DNA from: Roseateles subflavus
GTDB taxonomy: Bacteria > Pseudomonadota > Gammaproteobacteria > Burkholderiales > Burkholderiaceae_C
DNA length: 64,000 bases
Assembly (NCBI RefSeq): GCF_030285365.1
Contig: NZ_JASVDS010000003.1
Coordinates: 62,001 to 126,000 of the forward strand
Direction: 5' to 3'
Shown: positions 53,841-63,787 of the stretch, piece after piece
Layout of the letters: every line of letters begins with the position of its first letter
Position numbering within the stretch: position 1 is the stretch's first letter
Made by a program: the position numbers and the translations under genes
Notes under the pieces: model-generated
What the model was told of the DNA's origin: nothing
What the model saw: the letters and a program-made list of their open reading frames with translations, nothing else
Database searches by the model: none

Positions 53841-55346
53841 ATGACTGAAGCACGAACTGTCCAGCACCTCATCGATGGCCGCCTGCAGGCGGGCGGCCAG
53901 CGCCACGCCGATGTATTCGATCCCTCCACGGGGCATCCTGTCGCCAGGGTGGCGCTCGCGGATGCGCCGACCGTGGAGGCCGCCATCGCCGCTGCGCAGC
54001 GGGCGCTGCCTGCCTGGAAGGCCACGCCTCCGCTCAAGCGCGCCCGTGTCATGTCCCGCCTGAAGCAGCTGCTGGAGGACAACGCCGCCCGCATTTGCGA
54101 GCTGATCACGCTGGAGCACGGCAAGGTCCTGGCCGACAGCATGGGCGAACTGCAGCGCGGTATCGAGAACGTGGAGTACGCGAGCTATGCGCCCGAGCTG
54201 CTGAAGGGTGAGCACAGCCGGCAGGTCGGCCCCGGCATCGACGCCTGGAGCGAGCATCAGGCGATTGGTGTGGCTGCTGGCATCACGCCATTCAACTTCC
54301 CTGTCATGGTGCCGCTGTGGATGTGGCCCATGGCCGTCGCCTGCGGCAACACCTTTGTGCTCAAGCCCTCCGAACGCGCGCCCTCTAGCGCCTTGCTCGT
54401 CGCTGAACTGGCCCTTGAAGCGGGACTGCCGCCCGGCGTGCTGAATGTCGTCCAGGGCGACAAGGAGGCGGTGGACATCCTGTTGACGGACCCCCGCGTC
54501 AAGGCGGTCAGCTTTGTGGGGTCGACGCCGGTCGCCGAAGCCATCTATGCAACCGGGACGGCCCACGGCAAGCGCGTGCAGGCGCTGGGTGGCGCGAAGA
54601 ACCATGCGGTGGTGATGCCGGATGCCGATCTGCCCAACACCATCAGCGCGTTGATGGGGGCGGCGTATGGCTCTTGCGGCGAGCGCTGCATGGCGGTGCC
54701 GCTGATTGTTGCTGTCGGTCCGGTGACGGGGGATGCCATCGTCCGGGGGCTGGTCGCGGAGATTGCAAAGATGAAGGTTGGCCCCGGTCGCCACCCGGAG
54801 AACGACATGGGCCCCCTCGTGACGCAGACCCATCTGGCCAAGGTGCGAAGCTATGTCGACCAAGGCGTGGCCGAAGGTGCCACGCTGGTTGTCGACGGCC
54901 GTGGCATTGAGGTGCCCGGCCATGCGGAGGGCTACTTCCTCGGCCCCTGCCTCTTCGACCACGTCAAGCCGGGCATGCGCATCTACCAGGAGGAGATTTT
55001 CGGGCCAGTGCTCGGCGTGGTGCGCGTGGACTCCCTGGAGCAGGCCATGGCACTGATCGATGCTCATGAGTACGGCAATGGCACCTGCATCTTCACGCGA
55101 GACGGCGAGGCCGCGCGCCACTTCACGGACCACATCGAGGTGGGCATGGTGGGTGTCAACGTGCCGCTGCCGGTGCCCGTGGCGTACCACTCCTTCGGCG
55201 GCTGGAAGCGCTCACTCTTCGGCGACCTGCATGCCTACGGTCCCGACGCCGTGCGCTTCTACACGCGGCGCAAGGCCATCACGCAGCGCTGGCCGAGCGC
55301 CGGTGTGCGCGAAGGCGCGGTCTTCAGCTTCCCGTCCAGTCGCTGA
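53841..55346 (+). CDS. bauC: CoA-acylating (methyl)malonate-semialdehyde dehydrogenase
   Basis: A 501-aa member of the MmsA/IolA group, which converts malonate or methylmalonate semialdehyde plus CoA and NAD to acetyl- or propionyl-CoA and CO2. It has [36 protein letters not shown], catalytic Cys283 in [10 protein letters not shown], and [19 protein letters not shown], the typical C-terminal block. Directly after bauA (19 bp), it should take malonate semialdehyde made by that enzyme, so BauC is preferred over the valine-pathway MmsA. Confidence 0.88.
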   Translation: MTEARTVQHLIDGRLQAGGQRHADVFDPSTGHPVARVALADAPTVEAAIAAAQRALPAWKATPPLKRARVMSRLKQLLEDNAARICELITLEHGKVLADSMGELQRGIENVEYASYAPELLKGEHSRQVGPGIDAWSEHQAIGVAAGITPFNFPVMVPLWMWPMAVACGNTFVLKPSERAPSSALLVAELALEAGLPPGVLNVVQGDKEAVDILLTDPRVKAVSFVGSTPVAEAIYATGTAHGKRVQALGGAKNHAVVMPDADLPNTISALMGAAYGSCGERCMAVPLIVAVGPVTGDAIVRGLVAEIAKMKVGPGRHPENDMGPLVTQTHLAKVRSYVDQGVAEGATLVVDGRGIEVPGHAEGYFLGPCLFDHVKPGMRIYQEEIFGPVLGVVRVDSLEQAMALIDAHEYGNGTCIFTRDGEAARHFTDHIEVGMVGVNVPLPVPVAYHSFGGWKRSLFGDLHAYGPDAVRFYTRRKAITQRWPSAGVREGAVFSFPSSR

Positions 55347-55362
55347 GCCGGGGATCGACGCC

Positions 55363-56664
55363 ATGAAAGTTCTAGTGCTCGGAGCCGGCGTCGTCGGCAC
55401 CACCACGGCGTACTACCTGGCACGAGGCGGGGCCGAGGTCACGCTGGTGGATCGGCAGCCGACCCCGGGAATGGAAACCAGCTTCGCCAACGCGGGGCAG
55501 GTGTCGCCGGGGTACTCCACCCCCTGGGCAGCGCCGGGCATCCCCATGAAGGCGATGAAATGGCTGTTCTCACGGCATGCCCCCCTGGCGATCCGCCCGG
55601 ACGGCACGCTTTTCCAACTGCAGTGGATGGCCGCCATGCTGCGCAACTGCACGTCCGAGCGCTATGCCGTCAACAAGGAACGCATGATGCGGGTGGCGGA
55701 GTACAGCCGGGACTGCCTGCGTGCCTTGCGCCAGGAGATGAACCTTGGCTACGAGCACCGCACCGGCGGGACGCTCCAGCTGTTCCGTTCGCAGGCACAG
55801 CTTGACGCCGCGCAGCGCGACATCGCCGTATTGCGCGAATGCGGCGTGCCGTTCGAGCTGCTGGACCGCGGCGGCCTGTCGAGGGTCGAGCCGGCGCTGG
55901 CTCATGTCCAGAGCCCGCTTGCGGGTGGCTTGCGGCTGCCCAACGACGAGACCGGCGACTGCCATCTGTTCACACGGGCGCTGGCCCGCACCTTGCCTGG
56001 CTTGGGGGTGGAGGGGCGCTTTGACAGTCGTGTCGTGGCGATCGAGGTGGAGGGCGGCCGCGTACGCGGCGTCAGCCTGGCAAGCGGCGAGCTGTTGCGC
56101 GCCGACCGTTACGTCCTGGCCTTCGGCAGCTACACGCGTGATCTGCTGCTGCCGCTGGGCCTGAATATCCCGGTCTATCCGCTCAAAGGCTATTCGCTCA
56201 CGGTGCCTCTGACCGATGAACAGCGCGCGCCGGTGTCCACCGTCCTCGACGAGACCTACAAGATCGCACTGACTCGATTTGACCAGCGCATCCGGGTCGG
56301 CGGGATGGCGGAGATCGCCGGCTTTGACCTGCGGCTGAACCCACGCCGACGCGAGACGCTGGAGATGGTGGTCCAAGACCTCTTCCCCGGCGGTGATGTG
56401 CCGCGTGCCACCTTCTGGACGGGACTGCGCCCGATGACCCCCGACGGGACGCCTATCGTCGGGGCGACGCGCTATCCCGAGCTGTTCCTGAATACCGGTC
56501 ATGGCACCCTCGGCTGGACCATGGCCTGCGGCTCGGGTCAGTTGCTGGCCGACCAGATCAATGGCCGGCGCCCGGCGATCAGCACGGAGGGCTTGTCAAT
56601 GGCCCGCTACCTCGACCAGCCGCGCGGCCGCAGCGCCGAGGTCTCCGTCGGGGCCACGTCATGA
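55363..56664 (+). CDS. dadA: D-amino acid dehydrogenase
   Basis: A 433-aa membrane-associated flavoprotein that oxidises D-alanine and other D-amino acids to keto acids, passing electrons to the respiratory chain. It has [20 protein letters not shown], the DadA-specific [26 protein letters not shown] block (residues about 38-63), KGYSLTVPL and [14 protein letters not shown]. It lies 16 bp after bauC and is coupled to alr by ATGA. In this operon its natural substrate is D-alanine formed from the alanine released by BauA. Confidence 0.92.
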   Translation: MKVLVLGAGVVGTTTAYYLARGGAEVTLVDRQPTPGMETSFANAGQVSPGYSTPWAAPGIPMKAMKWLFSRHAPLAIRPDGTLFQLQWMAAMLRNCTSERYAVNKERMMRVAEYSRDCLRALRQEMNLGYEHRTGGTLQLFRSQAQLDAAQRDIAVLRECGVPFELLDRGGLSRVEPALAHVQSPLAGGLRLPNDETGDCHLFTRALARTLPGLGVEGRFDSRVVAIEVEGGRVRGVSLASGELLRADRYVLAFGSYTRDLLLPLGLNIPVYPLKGYSLTVPLTDEQRAPVSTVLDETYKIALTRFDQRIRVGGMAEIAGFDLRLNPRRRETLEMVVQDLFPGGDVPRATFWTGLRPMTPDGTPIVGATRYPELFLNTGHGTLGWTMACGSGQLLADQINGRRPAISTEGLSMARYLDQPRGRSAEVSVGATS

Positions 56665-57728
56665 CGCGGCCCAGTGCTGCGCTCATTGATCTGCGTGCCT
56701 TGCGCCATAACGCACGGGTGATGCGCTCCATGCATGGCGGAAGGCAGATTGCGGTGCTCAAGTCCAATGCCTACGGGCATGGCGCGGTGGCTTGTGCCCG
56801 GGCACTGGGCGGCACCAGCGACGGCTTCGGCGTGGCCTTTCTGGAGGAGGCGCGCCAACTGCGTGCCGCGGGCATCGAAGGCCCGCTGTTGGTGCTGGAA
56901 GGCGCTTTCGATGCGCGGGAGCTCGTGGAAGCCGTGGCCGGCGGCATTGCCTTGGTGGTCCACCATGAGGACCAACTGCGCATGATCGAGCGAACGCCAC
57001 TGCCTCGCGTGCCCGCCTCCTTCTGGCTGAAGATCGACAGTGGCATGCACCGCGCGGGCTTTGCGCCGGACGCCGCCGCCGCGGCGTATCGCCGATTGCA
57101 GGCAACAGGGCAGGCGCATTCGATCACCTTGATGACTCACTTTGCTCGTGCGGACGAGCCCGACTGCCCCGCCACACGCGAGCAGCTGGCAGTCTTCGAG
57201 GCGGCCACACAAGGCCTGACGGGGCCCCGCAGCCTGTGCAACTCCGCCGGCATCCTCGCCTGGCCAGCGGCCCGGCGGGACTGGGGTCGGCCCGGCATCG
57301 CCTTGTATGGTGCCGACCCGCTCGGCAGCAGTGCCTCGCCGCTGGCGCCGGTCATGACGCTTCGCAGCCACGTGTTTTCTCAGCGCTTGCTGCAGCCCGG
57401 GGAGGCGCTCGGCTACGGCGGTGCCTTCCGCGCGACAGAGCCCACGCGCGTGGGCCTGGTGGCGCTGGGCTACGCGGACGGCTACCCCCGCGCGGCGGCC
57501 ACGGGCACGCCGGTGGCGGTCGACGGGCAACGGACGCGGCTGATCGGACGCGTGTCCATGGACATGTTGACCGTCGACCTCACGCCCCTGCCGCACGCGG
57601 GCATCGGCAGCCCCGTGGAGCTGTGGGGTCCCACGATTCCCGTGAACGAGGTGGCCTCCCGTGCGGGCACGATTGCGTACGAGTTGCTGTGCAACGTCAA
57701 GCGTGTGCCCTTGCAGTACCTGGACTGA
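56661..57728 (+). CDS. alr: Alanine racemase (catabolic, DadX-like context)
   Basis: A 355-aa PLP-dependent fold-type III racemase interconverting L- and D-alanine. Lys34 in [11 protein letters not shown] binds PLP, and the opposite catalytic base is Tyr252 in ALGYGGAF. The N-terminal TIM barrel and C-terminal beta domain (MDMLTVDLT) are both complete. The motif reads LKSNAYGHG where VKANAYGHG is usual, a mild change. The overlap with dadA indicates the catabolic alanine route, as in dadAX operons, rather than cell-wall supply. Confidence 0.92.
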   Translation: MTRPSAALIDLRALRHNARVMRSMHGGRQIAVLKSNAYGHGAVACARALGGTSDGFGVAFLEEARQLRAAGIEGPLLVLEGAFDARELVEAVAGGIALVVHHEDQLRMIERTPLPRVPASFWLKIDSGMHRAGFAPDAAAAAYRRLQATGQAHSITLMTHFARADEPDCPATREQLAVFEAATQGLTGPRSLCNSAGILAWPAARRDWGRPGIALYGADPLGSSASPLAPVMTLRSHVFSQRLLQPGEALGYGGAFRATEPTRVGLVALGYADGYPRAAATGTPVAVDGQRTRLIGRVSMDMLTVDLTPLPHAGIGSPVELWGPTIPVNEVASRAGTIAYELLCNVKRVPLQYLD

Positions 57729-58155
57729 CAGGCGGCGCTGCACGCGCGGCGCCGGCCTCGCATCCATCGCCGACGCGGGAGCGTCGGTGCCATCCCCAAG
57801 CTGATCGGCGCCGGCCTAGCAGCGTTTGAAGAATCGCCTGTCCTCCAATCGGCCGGCATACAGCGCCGGTCTCCCTTCGCTACCGTGTGCCTGTCGTTCT
57901 CCTGTCGTATCGCGGGAGAGCGCCCGGGGTTCCGGTCCGCCGGGTGACGCTACTCGTCACGCCGCCACCTGGCCATCGCAGGGGCTCGGGCGCACAGATC
58001 CAAGACAAGAAGAAGCAAGGCTGGCCTGGCGCTCTGACGCCTGGTTCGCGGTGATTGCGACAGGTACTGAGGGAATCCGCAGTTTCGGTTGATGAGCTTG
58101 TCCCCGTTCGGGCGCCTCCACGGAGGGCCCTCCACTCTTCCAGGAGATTGTCGAG
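57729..58155. other. Intergenic region between alr and amine oxidase 3 genes
   Basis: About 430 bp with no convincing gene. A 7-bp hairpin CCGACGC/GCGTCGG with a GGGA loop at 57770-57787 may end the bauA-alr transcript. The right part should hold the oxidase 3 promoter, ending in the ribosome site CAGGAGA. Confidence 0.5.
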
Positions 58156-59541
58156 ATGAAGCGTCGTGAACTCTTGCAGATGGCCGGCACAGGTGCCTTG
58201 GCCGCTGCCTCCGCTACGGTCCCTCAGGTCGCCCACGCGATCGGCCGGCAAAACGTGTTGATCATCGGGGCTGGGCTCGCCGGGCTTCGTGCGGGTCAGA
58301 TCCTCAAGGCGAAGGGCCATCTGGTGACGATCCTGGAAGGCCGCAACCGCTTCGGCGGGCGCTGCTACACCAGCCACAAGTGGGCCGATCTGCCGATGGA
58401 CCTGGGGGCGACCTGGATCCATGAGTCCGGCAAGGGCAATCCCATGACACCGATCGCCAAGGCGCTGGGCCTGCGCCTCGCGGCCGACTCCTATGACAAG
58501 ACCACCGCGTATGAGGCGGGTGACGGGCCGCTGACTGGCGCGGACCTGACCTACTTCAACACCATGGGCGACAAGGTCCGCAAGGCCATGGAAAGCAGTG
58601 GCGACTCCGACACCGAGATGTCGCTGATGCAATACACCAAGAACAAGATCGGCTATGCGTCGATGGACGCCTATGACAAGCGCCTGGCGGACTATTGGAT
58701 GCGGGAGATCGGTGGCTACGAGTATGCGGGCGACACCGCGGAACTGTCCGCCTGGTACTGGGACAACGCCAAGGAATTCCCCGGCCCCGAGGTCTATCTG
58801 CCCGACACTGGCTACGAGCCCATCGTGAATGCGCTCGCCCAGGGGCAGGACATCCGCCTGAACCAGATCGTGAGCAAGATCGCCTACACCGGCACGGGCG
58901 TGACCGTCACCACCAACGTGGGCACCTACACGGCCGACCGGGTCATCGTCACGGTGCCGCTGGGCGTATTGAAGAAGAACAAGATCAGCTTCAGCCCGGC
59001 GCTGCCCAGCGCCTACTCGACGGCCATCTCGAAGCTGGGTATGGGCACCGGGGTGCTGAACAAGGTGGTGCTGCGCTTCCCGTCGGTGTTCTGGCCGGCG
59101 AAGGACTGGCTCGCCTATGTGCCGACGTCTGCCGAGCTGGGCAAGTTCCACGATTGGTTCAATCCCTCTCCGGCGCTCAACGGCAAGGCCGTGCTCATTG
59201 GTTTCACAGCCGGCTTCTACGGTCAGCAGCAAGAAGCACTGGCCGACTGGCAGATCGTCGACAAGGCCATGGATGTGCTGCGTGACATGTTCGGTGATGG
59301 CATTCCTAACCCGACCGACTACCAGGTCACCCGCTGGGACCAGGACCCCTTCAGCTATGGGTCCTACTCCTTCTTTGCCACGGGTTCCACGCCGGCCATG
59401 GTCAAGACGCTCACGACCGCGGTATCGAACCGCGTGTTCTTCGCCGGTGAGCACACGCACCCGGACTATCCGCAAACCACGCACGGCGCCTACCTGAGCG
59501 GCGAGCGGGCTGCCAACCAGATCCTGGCACTGAAGGCCTGA
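58156..59541 (+). CDS. Exported flavin monoamine/polyamine oxidase 3
   Basis: A 461-aa FAD amine oxidase with a Tat-type signal (MKRRELLQMAGTGALAAASA, cleaved near AHA). It has the FAD loop LIIGAGLAGLRAGQIL, FGGRCYTSHKW, MDLGATWIHESGKGNP, catalytic-type Lys303 in GVLNKVVLRFP, and the end VFFAGEHTHPDYPQTTHGAY. It is probably periplasmic. It differs from oxidases 1 and 2 in the second half (WYWDNAKEF, HDWFNPSP), so substrate range may differ. It is a single gene with a hairpin downstream, next to a LuxR regulator. Confidence 0.88.
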   Translation: MKRRELLQMAGTGALAAASATVPQVAHAIGRQNVLIIGAGLAGLRAGQILKAKGHLVTILEGRNRFGGRCYTSHKWADLPMDLGATWIHESGKGNPMTPIAKALGLRLAADSYDKTTAYEAGDGPLTGADLTYFNTMGDKVRKAMESSGDSDTEMSLMQYTKNKIGYASMDAYDKRLADYWMREIGGYEYAGDTAELSAWYWDNAKEFPGPEVYLPDTGYEPIVNALAQGQDIRLNQIVSKIAYTGTGVTVTTNVGTYTADRVIVTVPLGVLKKNKISFSPALPSAYSTAISKLGMGTGVLNKVVLRFPSVFWPAKDWLAYVPTSAELGKFHDWFNPSPALNGKAVLIGFTAGFYGQQQEALADWQIVDKAMDVLRDMFGDGIPNPTDYQVTRWDQDPFSYGSYSFFATGSTPAMVKTLTTAVSNRVFFAGEHTHPDYPQTTHGAYLSGERAANQILALKA

Positions 59542-59542
59542 T

Positions 59543-59574
59543 CGAGAGAGCGGGCCCTCCGGGCCTGCTCTCGA
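59543..59574. terminator. Imperfect hairpin after amine oxidase 3
   Basis: CGAGAG...CTCTCG arms with an inner GGGCC/GGCC pairing between the convergent oxidase 3 and LuxR genes. There is no T-run. Confidence 0.55.
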
Positions 59575-59597
59575 CCCGCAAGTGGTTCTCGAAGAAC

Positions 59598-60503
59598 TCA
59601 GGGCGTGGGTGACGAGAAGCACCAACTGAACAGATCGCTCTTGCTGCGAACGCCCAGCTTGTCGAGTGCCCGCGTGGTGTAGGTCTTGACTGACGACGGT
59701 TGCAGGCCCATGTCATCGGCCATCTGCGCCAGCGGCTTGCCAGACAGCACCGCCAGGCAGACCTCGAACTCACGGTGCGACAGCTCGAGTCCTTGCAGTT
59801 CGAGCTGCCGGGCGAGGTGCTTTCGCAGGGTCGGGTTGTGATCGAGGATGCTCAGCTTGGCAGGGAGGATCTCCGCGTGGTTGCGCAGCAGCGGCAGCGC
59901 AAAGCCGGCCATGCGATGCAGCTCGGCCCGTTCGCCGTCGCTGAAGGGGGCCTGCTCCGAAGTCCGCATGCAGTACAACACGTAGATGAAGTCACCGAAG
60001 GCCTCACAGATGGCGTAGTGCTCCGGCACCAACCCGCCATCAAACCACTCCTCGCGGGCATCGGCGGTGCTGATCTGGTCTGGCGTGATCTGGAAGCCGC
60101 CCGATCCTTCGAGCTGAAGGATGCGTGGCATCAGCGGGTCGAGGTGCCAATGGCGCTTGAGGTAGGTCTTGGCTTCCTGTTCGAGGTCGTTGTCGGGATA
60201 GCCCGCTCCCGAGGCGGCACCCAGCCATTCGATGTTCACCATGCGTGAACGGGCGGGGTCACGCGTGTGGCAGCACAGCTCCAGGCAGGCGATGGGCACG
60301 CGCGCGTTCACGAAGGCCCACAGCATCCGAGGAAAGGAAGGGTGCCCCAGGGATCGGGCCAGAGAGCCGATTTCTTCGAACGCGGGGCCCAGGCTTCTGG
60401 CGGCATGCGGCGGTGATCCGTCCCAGTCAAGGTGACGGACCACTGAGCCAGGAAGCACGGCAGCCGGCGACGCGGCCTGGCCCATCAGTTGAAACGGTGG
60501 CAT
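59598..60503 (-). CDS. LuxR-family transcriptional regulator
   Basis: A 301-aa regulator with a C-terminal LuxR-type HTH (LSHREFEVCLAVLSGKPLAQ, LQPSSVKTYTTRALDKLG, residues about 230-290) and an N-terminal ligand-like domain with no receiver motif. It is not an obvious acyl-homoserine-lactone receptor. ATG 60503 gives MPPFQLMGQ; a TTG at 60536 would add 11 residues. It lies between two amine oxidase genes, convergent with oxidase 3 and divergent from oxidase 4, so it may regulate one of them. Confidence 0.82.
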   Translation of the reverse strand: MPPFQLMGQAASPAAVLPGSVVRHLDWDGSPPHAARSLGPAFEEIGSLARSLGHPSFPRMLWAFVNARVPIACLELCCHTRDPARSRMVNIEWLGAASGAGYPDNDLEQEAKTYLKRHWHLDPLMPRILQLEGSGGFQITPDQISTADAREEWFDGGLVPEHYAICEAFGDFIYVLYCMRTSEQAPFSDGERAELHRMAGFALPLLRNHAEILPAKLSILDHNPTLRKHLARQLELQGLELSHREFEVCLAVLSGKPLAQMADDMGLQPSSVKTYTTRALDKLGVRSKSDLFSWCFSSPTP

Positions 60504-60970
60504 GCGAGGGACTCTAGGTGTGATTGGACAGATCAATGTCAGGCATCCGGTGCGCGCGGGCGACGGCCTGTGAACGGCGCCCGCCCGTCGCCGGGGTGGT
60601 GGCAGGACCGGTAGGGTCGCCGCGGTGGCGAAGGCGCGATGCGGATCGATCGCTGCGGGCGCCTAGGCCACCGTTCAGAGTTCGGTGGGGTGCTGAAAAA
60701 TGTACTGGAGCTGGTCGCCGCAAGGGCTCCATGATTCCCCGTACTCGGACAGCAAACCACACTTTATGGGCGACTTTCGAATGCGGCAGGACGGCCGGAA
60801 GGGCCGATGGATTCTGGGTGTATCGTTGATCAGGGTCAATTGAGTCGCAAGCGGGCGGGATCTCCACGCAACATCCATCCAGGCTCCATGCAATCTCCAT
60901 CTGGCGACGCAACACTGACCTGCGAAGGGCACGTGTGCAGGCCCTCTTCCCGCAGTCAGGAGCGTCAGAG
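60504..60970. other. Divergent promoter region of luxR and amine oxidase 4
   Basis: About 470 bp, no convincing gene. Less GC-rich patches occur around 60690-60850, for example ACTTTATGGGCG and GTGTATCGTTGATCAGG. Near-repeats stand before the oxidase gene (ACGCAACA and CCATC units at 60868-60920). These could be control sites for the LuxR protein; nothing is proven. Confidence 0.35.
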
Positions 60971-62428
60971 ATGAACAGGAGAGAACTACTCGCGGTGGCC
61001 GCCAAGGCGCTGGCAGTGGCCAGCTGCGGTGCGGCTGGCCGGGCCATGGCGGCAGTGGGCGAGCAGCCGAAGTCTGTCGTGGTGATTGGTGCGGGCATCG
61101 CCGGACTGACCTGCGCCTACGCTTTGCGAGATCAGGACCTGCTCGTCCTGGAGCCTGGCGGCTCAGCCGGTGGCCGCACGCTGTCCGGTCATCACGCCGG
61201 CTATACCTATGCCAAGGGCACCGAGTACCTGGGCAAGCTGGACGGAGCGCTGGAGACCCTGGCTGATGATCTCGGGCTGGAGCCCTGTGAGATTCCATCA
61301 CCGATGGACGCGCAGTTCGATGGCCAGCGTTTTCACTACGGCCAGAGCGGGCTGCGACGCTACCTGGTCCAGAACAGCGACGCCGCGACGTACCGGCGAT
61401 TCAAGCAGCTGGTGCGGCAGGCCTTCCAGCATTACGACGAAATTCCTTCGCTCGAGTACAACGCCATGAACCGCCGGCTGGACGGCATCACCGCCCTGCA
61501 GTGGTTGCGGGAGAACGGCATTCCCGAGGTGTTCCTTCGCAAGTACAACGTGAGCGCCAAGGGCCTGTTCGGCGCAACGCTGAACGAGATCTCGGCCCTG
61601 AGCTTTCTGCCGGAGGCGGCCTTCGACTACGGCGACGCCGAAGGAGATGCCGATGACACCGAAGATGCGGATGAGCCCGAACGCTCGGGTGCCTATTCCT
61701 TCAAGACGGGCATCACCGAGCTCACGGACGCGCTCGCGCGCGCCCTGGGCGAGCGGCTGCGTCTTGGGTGCACCGTCACCCGCGTCCGACCGGTCGGCGA
61801 GTTGTTCGAGGTGACGTACCAGGATGCACGAGCGGGTGAGGTCACGGTGATGACGCGCAAGGTCGTGCTGGCGACGCCCGCGCCCGTCACGCTGGCGATT
61901 GCCGAGCAGGCGCTGACTGAGGAGCGACGACGGCTGCTTCAGTCGGTGCGCTATGCCGCCTACGCTACGGTAGCGCTCTTCACGGACGAACCGATCTTTG
62001 ACAGAGCCTTCGACCTGGCGGTGCCGGACGGCTACGTCTTCACCGATGTCTACGATGCCACCTGGGTCGAGCGGCTTCACGATCGCGCTCGTCGTTTGCC
62101 GCGCACGGGCATCGCCTCGGTGTACGTGGCGCCGGCCAGTGGACAGGATCGATCGCTGCTTGAATGGAGCGACGAAGTGTTGCTCCGCAAGCTCTATGTC
62201 GATCTGGAGAAGGTCTTGCCGGGCGCCGCTCAGCGGGTGGTCGGCCACGACATCCAGCGCTTCTCCCACGCCTACCCGATCATGTCGCTCGGTGCTTACG
62301 GCCGGCTTCTCCAGCTGGATCGTTTGAACGAAGGGCCGCTCGTCCTGGCGGGGGACTACACGATCTACCCGACCTTCGAGGCGGCTGCGCAGAGCGGGTT
62401 CATCGCGGCCGAGCGCATCCGCGCCTAG
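60971..62428 (+). CDS. Exported FAD-dependent amine-oxidase-like protein 4
   Basis: A 485-aa flavoprotein with a twin-Arg signal (MNRRELLAVAAKALAVASCG) containing a possible lipobox VASC (Cys19), so it may be a lipoprotein. The FAD loop is VVIGAGIAGLTCAYAL, and the end is PLVLAGDYTIYPTFEAAAQSG. It is clearly diverged from oxidases 1-3: the segment that carries the catalytic Lys in them reads YAAYATVALFTDE here, without lysine. An acidic insert (GDAEGDADDTEDADEPE) lies near residue 225. It is amine-oxidase/phytoene-desaturase-like; polyamine oxidase activity should not be assumed. Confidence 0.75.
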   Translation: MNRRELLAVAAKALAVASCGAAGRAMAAVGEQPKSVVVIGAGIAGLTCAYALRDQDLLVLEPGGSAGGRTLSGHHAGYTYAKGTEYLGKLDGALETLADDLGLEPCEIPSPMDAQFDGQRFHYGQSGLRRYLVQNSDAATYRRFKQLVRQAFQHYDEIPSLEYNAMNRRLDGITALQWLRENGIPEVFLRKYNVSAKGLFGATLNEISALSFLPEAAFDYGDAEGDADDTEDADEPERSGAYSFKTGITELTDALARALGERLRLGCTVTRVRPVGELFEVTYQDARAGEVTVMTRKVVLATPAPVTLAIAEQALTEERRRLLQSVRYAAYATVALFTDEPIFDRAFDLAVPDGYVFTDVYDATWVERLHDRARRLPRTGIASVYVAPASGQDRSLLEWSDEVLLRKLYVDLEKVLPGAAQRVVGHDIQRFSHAYPIMSLGAYGRLLQLDRLNEGPLVLAGDYTIYPTFEAAAQSGFIAAERIRA

Positions 62429-62449
62429 TTTGAAATGACGGGCAATGGC

Positions 62450-63787
62450 TTACAAGCCCTGTTCGCGATGCAGGCGGTCGTGCACGCGGCGTGTCGCCCG
62501 CCACACGCCCCACAGGACGAGTGGGATCAGCGCACCCGCAGTCATTTCTGGCTGAATGGCCAGGCCCGCCCCTTTGAGCGCCTTGGCGCCATACAGCAGC
62601 AGGCTCACCACGTAATAGGAGATGGCGGCGATTGACAGCCCCTCCACGGTGGTCTGCAGGTTCAGTTGCAGCTGCTGCCCTCGCGTGAGGCGGGCGAGCA
62701 GCTCCTGGTTCTGGGCCTCCGTGGCGATGTCGACACGGGTGCGCAGCAGGGCGCTTGTGCGCTCGATTCGCTGGGACAGCGAGGCCAGGCGCTGAGCCGT
62801 CGAAGCCACGGTCGCCATGGCTGGTGAGAGCCGTCGCTGGATGAAGTCCCCCGGCGTCTGCGTACCCGGGATGGCTTGCTCTCGCAGGTCGTTGATGCGT
62901 TGGCGCACGAGCTCGGCGTAGGCCTGCGATGCAGAGAACCGGTACATGTGCTCCGCGGTGGCGCGCTCGACGCGCGCGGCCAGGTGAATCAGCGTGTCCA
63001 GCAGCGCCTGCTCGGTGTCAGCGCGCGTTTCCAACTGGCCGATGATCTCCGCCAGGCCAGACTCCGCACGCAGCAACATCGGCGATAGGGATTTGGTGAC
63101 GGGGAGTCCCCGCAGCGCCATCAGGCGATAGACCTCGAGTTCCAGCAGCCGTTGCGATACCCGACCTACACGCGCCGGCGTGATGCCCTCGGGGGCGAGT
63201 ACCAGCATGCGTTCGAAGCCGTCCTTGCGAAGGCGGAAATCGCTCATCACCATCGTCCGAGCCTGACCCAAGAGCGCCGCCAGCGCATCCTGCCCTCCCA
63301 GCCAGCGCTGACCCAGGGCCAGTGCCGCCGGCGGGTCATCGAGCGGGTGCTCCAGCATCGCAAGCTGAATGGCCGACACCGTGCTGCCAGGGATGGCCGC
63401 GAGCCAGGCGGGGTCGATGCCCATGGCTGATCCAAGGTCCGGGTTGCTGGCCGTGAGGCCGAGACTCTCCGGCAAGGGAGACACCACGGAGTAGCGGGTG
63501 AACTCGGTGTGCCGCTCCCACTTCAAGGTGTAGCCGCCCAGATGCAGTCGAAGAAAGTTGGCCTGAACATCGGAGGCGCTGAGAGCCTGCTGGCCTGGAA
63601 GCATCCGAAGATGGGCGAGTTCGAGCTCGCGTGGCACATCGCGGTTCAGCACCGCGACGAAAGTCACCAGTGCCGGTGTGCGGATCCGCGCAGGTGGACG
63701 AGCATGCACCTCGTTATGCAGCTCGGTCCGCAATGCATCGTCGGGCGGAAGCAGGCGCTGCAGGGGCGTGATCGGATCGGCGGACAT
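62450..63787 (-). CDS. DUF3422 family membrane protein
   Basis: A 445-aa DUF3422 protein. Its hallmark N-terminus is LHNEVHARPPARIRTPALVT (residues about 22-41), followed by FLRLHLGGYTLKWERHTEFT and a long helical middle. Two C-terminal membrane segments are seen (LSIAAISYYVVSLLLYGAKA and GALIPLVLWGVWRAT). The function of DUF3422 is unknown. The start is ATG 63787 (MSADPITPLQRLLPP). It is convergent with amine oxidase 4, 21 bp apart. Confidence 0.9.
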   Translation of the reverse strand: MSADPITPLQRLLPPDDALRTELHNEVHARPPARIRTPALVTFVAVLNRDVPRELELAHLRMLPGQQALSASDVQANFLRLHLGGYTLKWERHTEFTRYSVVSPLPESLGLTASNPDLGSAMGIDPAWLAAIPGSTVSAIQLAMLEHPLDDPPAALALGQRWLGGQDALAALLGQARTMVMSDFRLRKDGFERMLVLAPEGITPARVGRVSQRLLELEVYRLMALRGLPVTKSLSPMLLRAESGLAEIIGQLETRADTEQALLDTLIHLAARVERATAEHMYRFSASQAYAELVRQRINDLREQAIPGTQTPGDFIQRRLSPAMATVASTAQRLASLSQRIERTSALLRTRVDIATEAQNQELLARLTRGQQLQLNLQTTVEGLSIAAISYYVVSLLLYGAKALKGAGLAIQPEMTAGALIPLVLWGVWRATRRVHDRLHREQGL

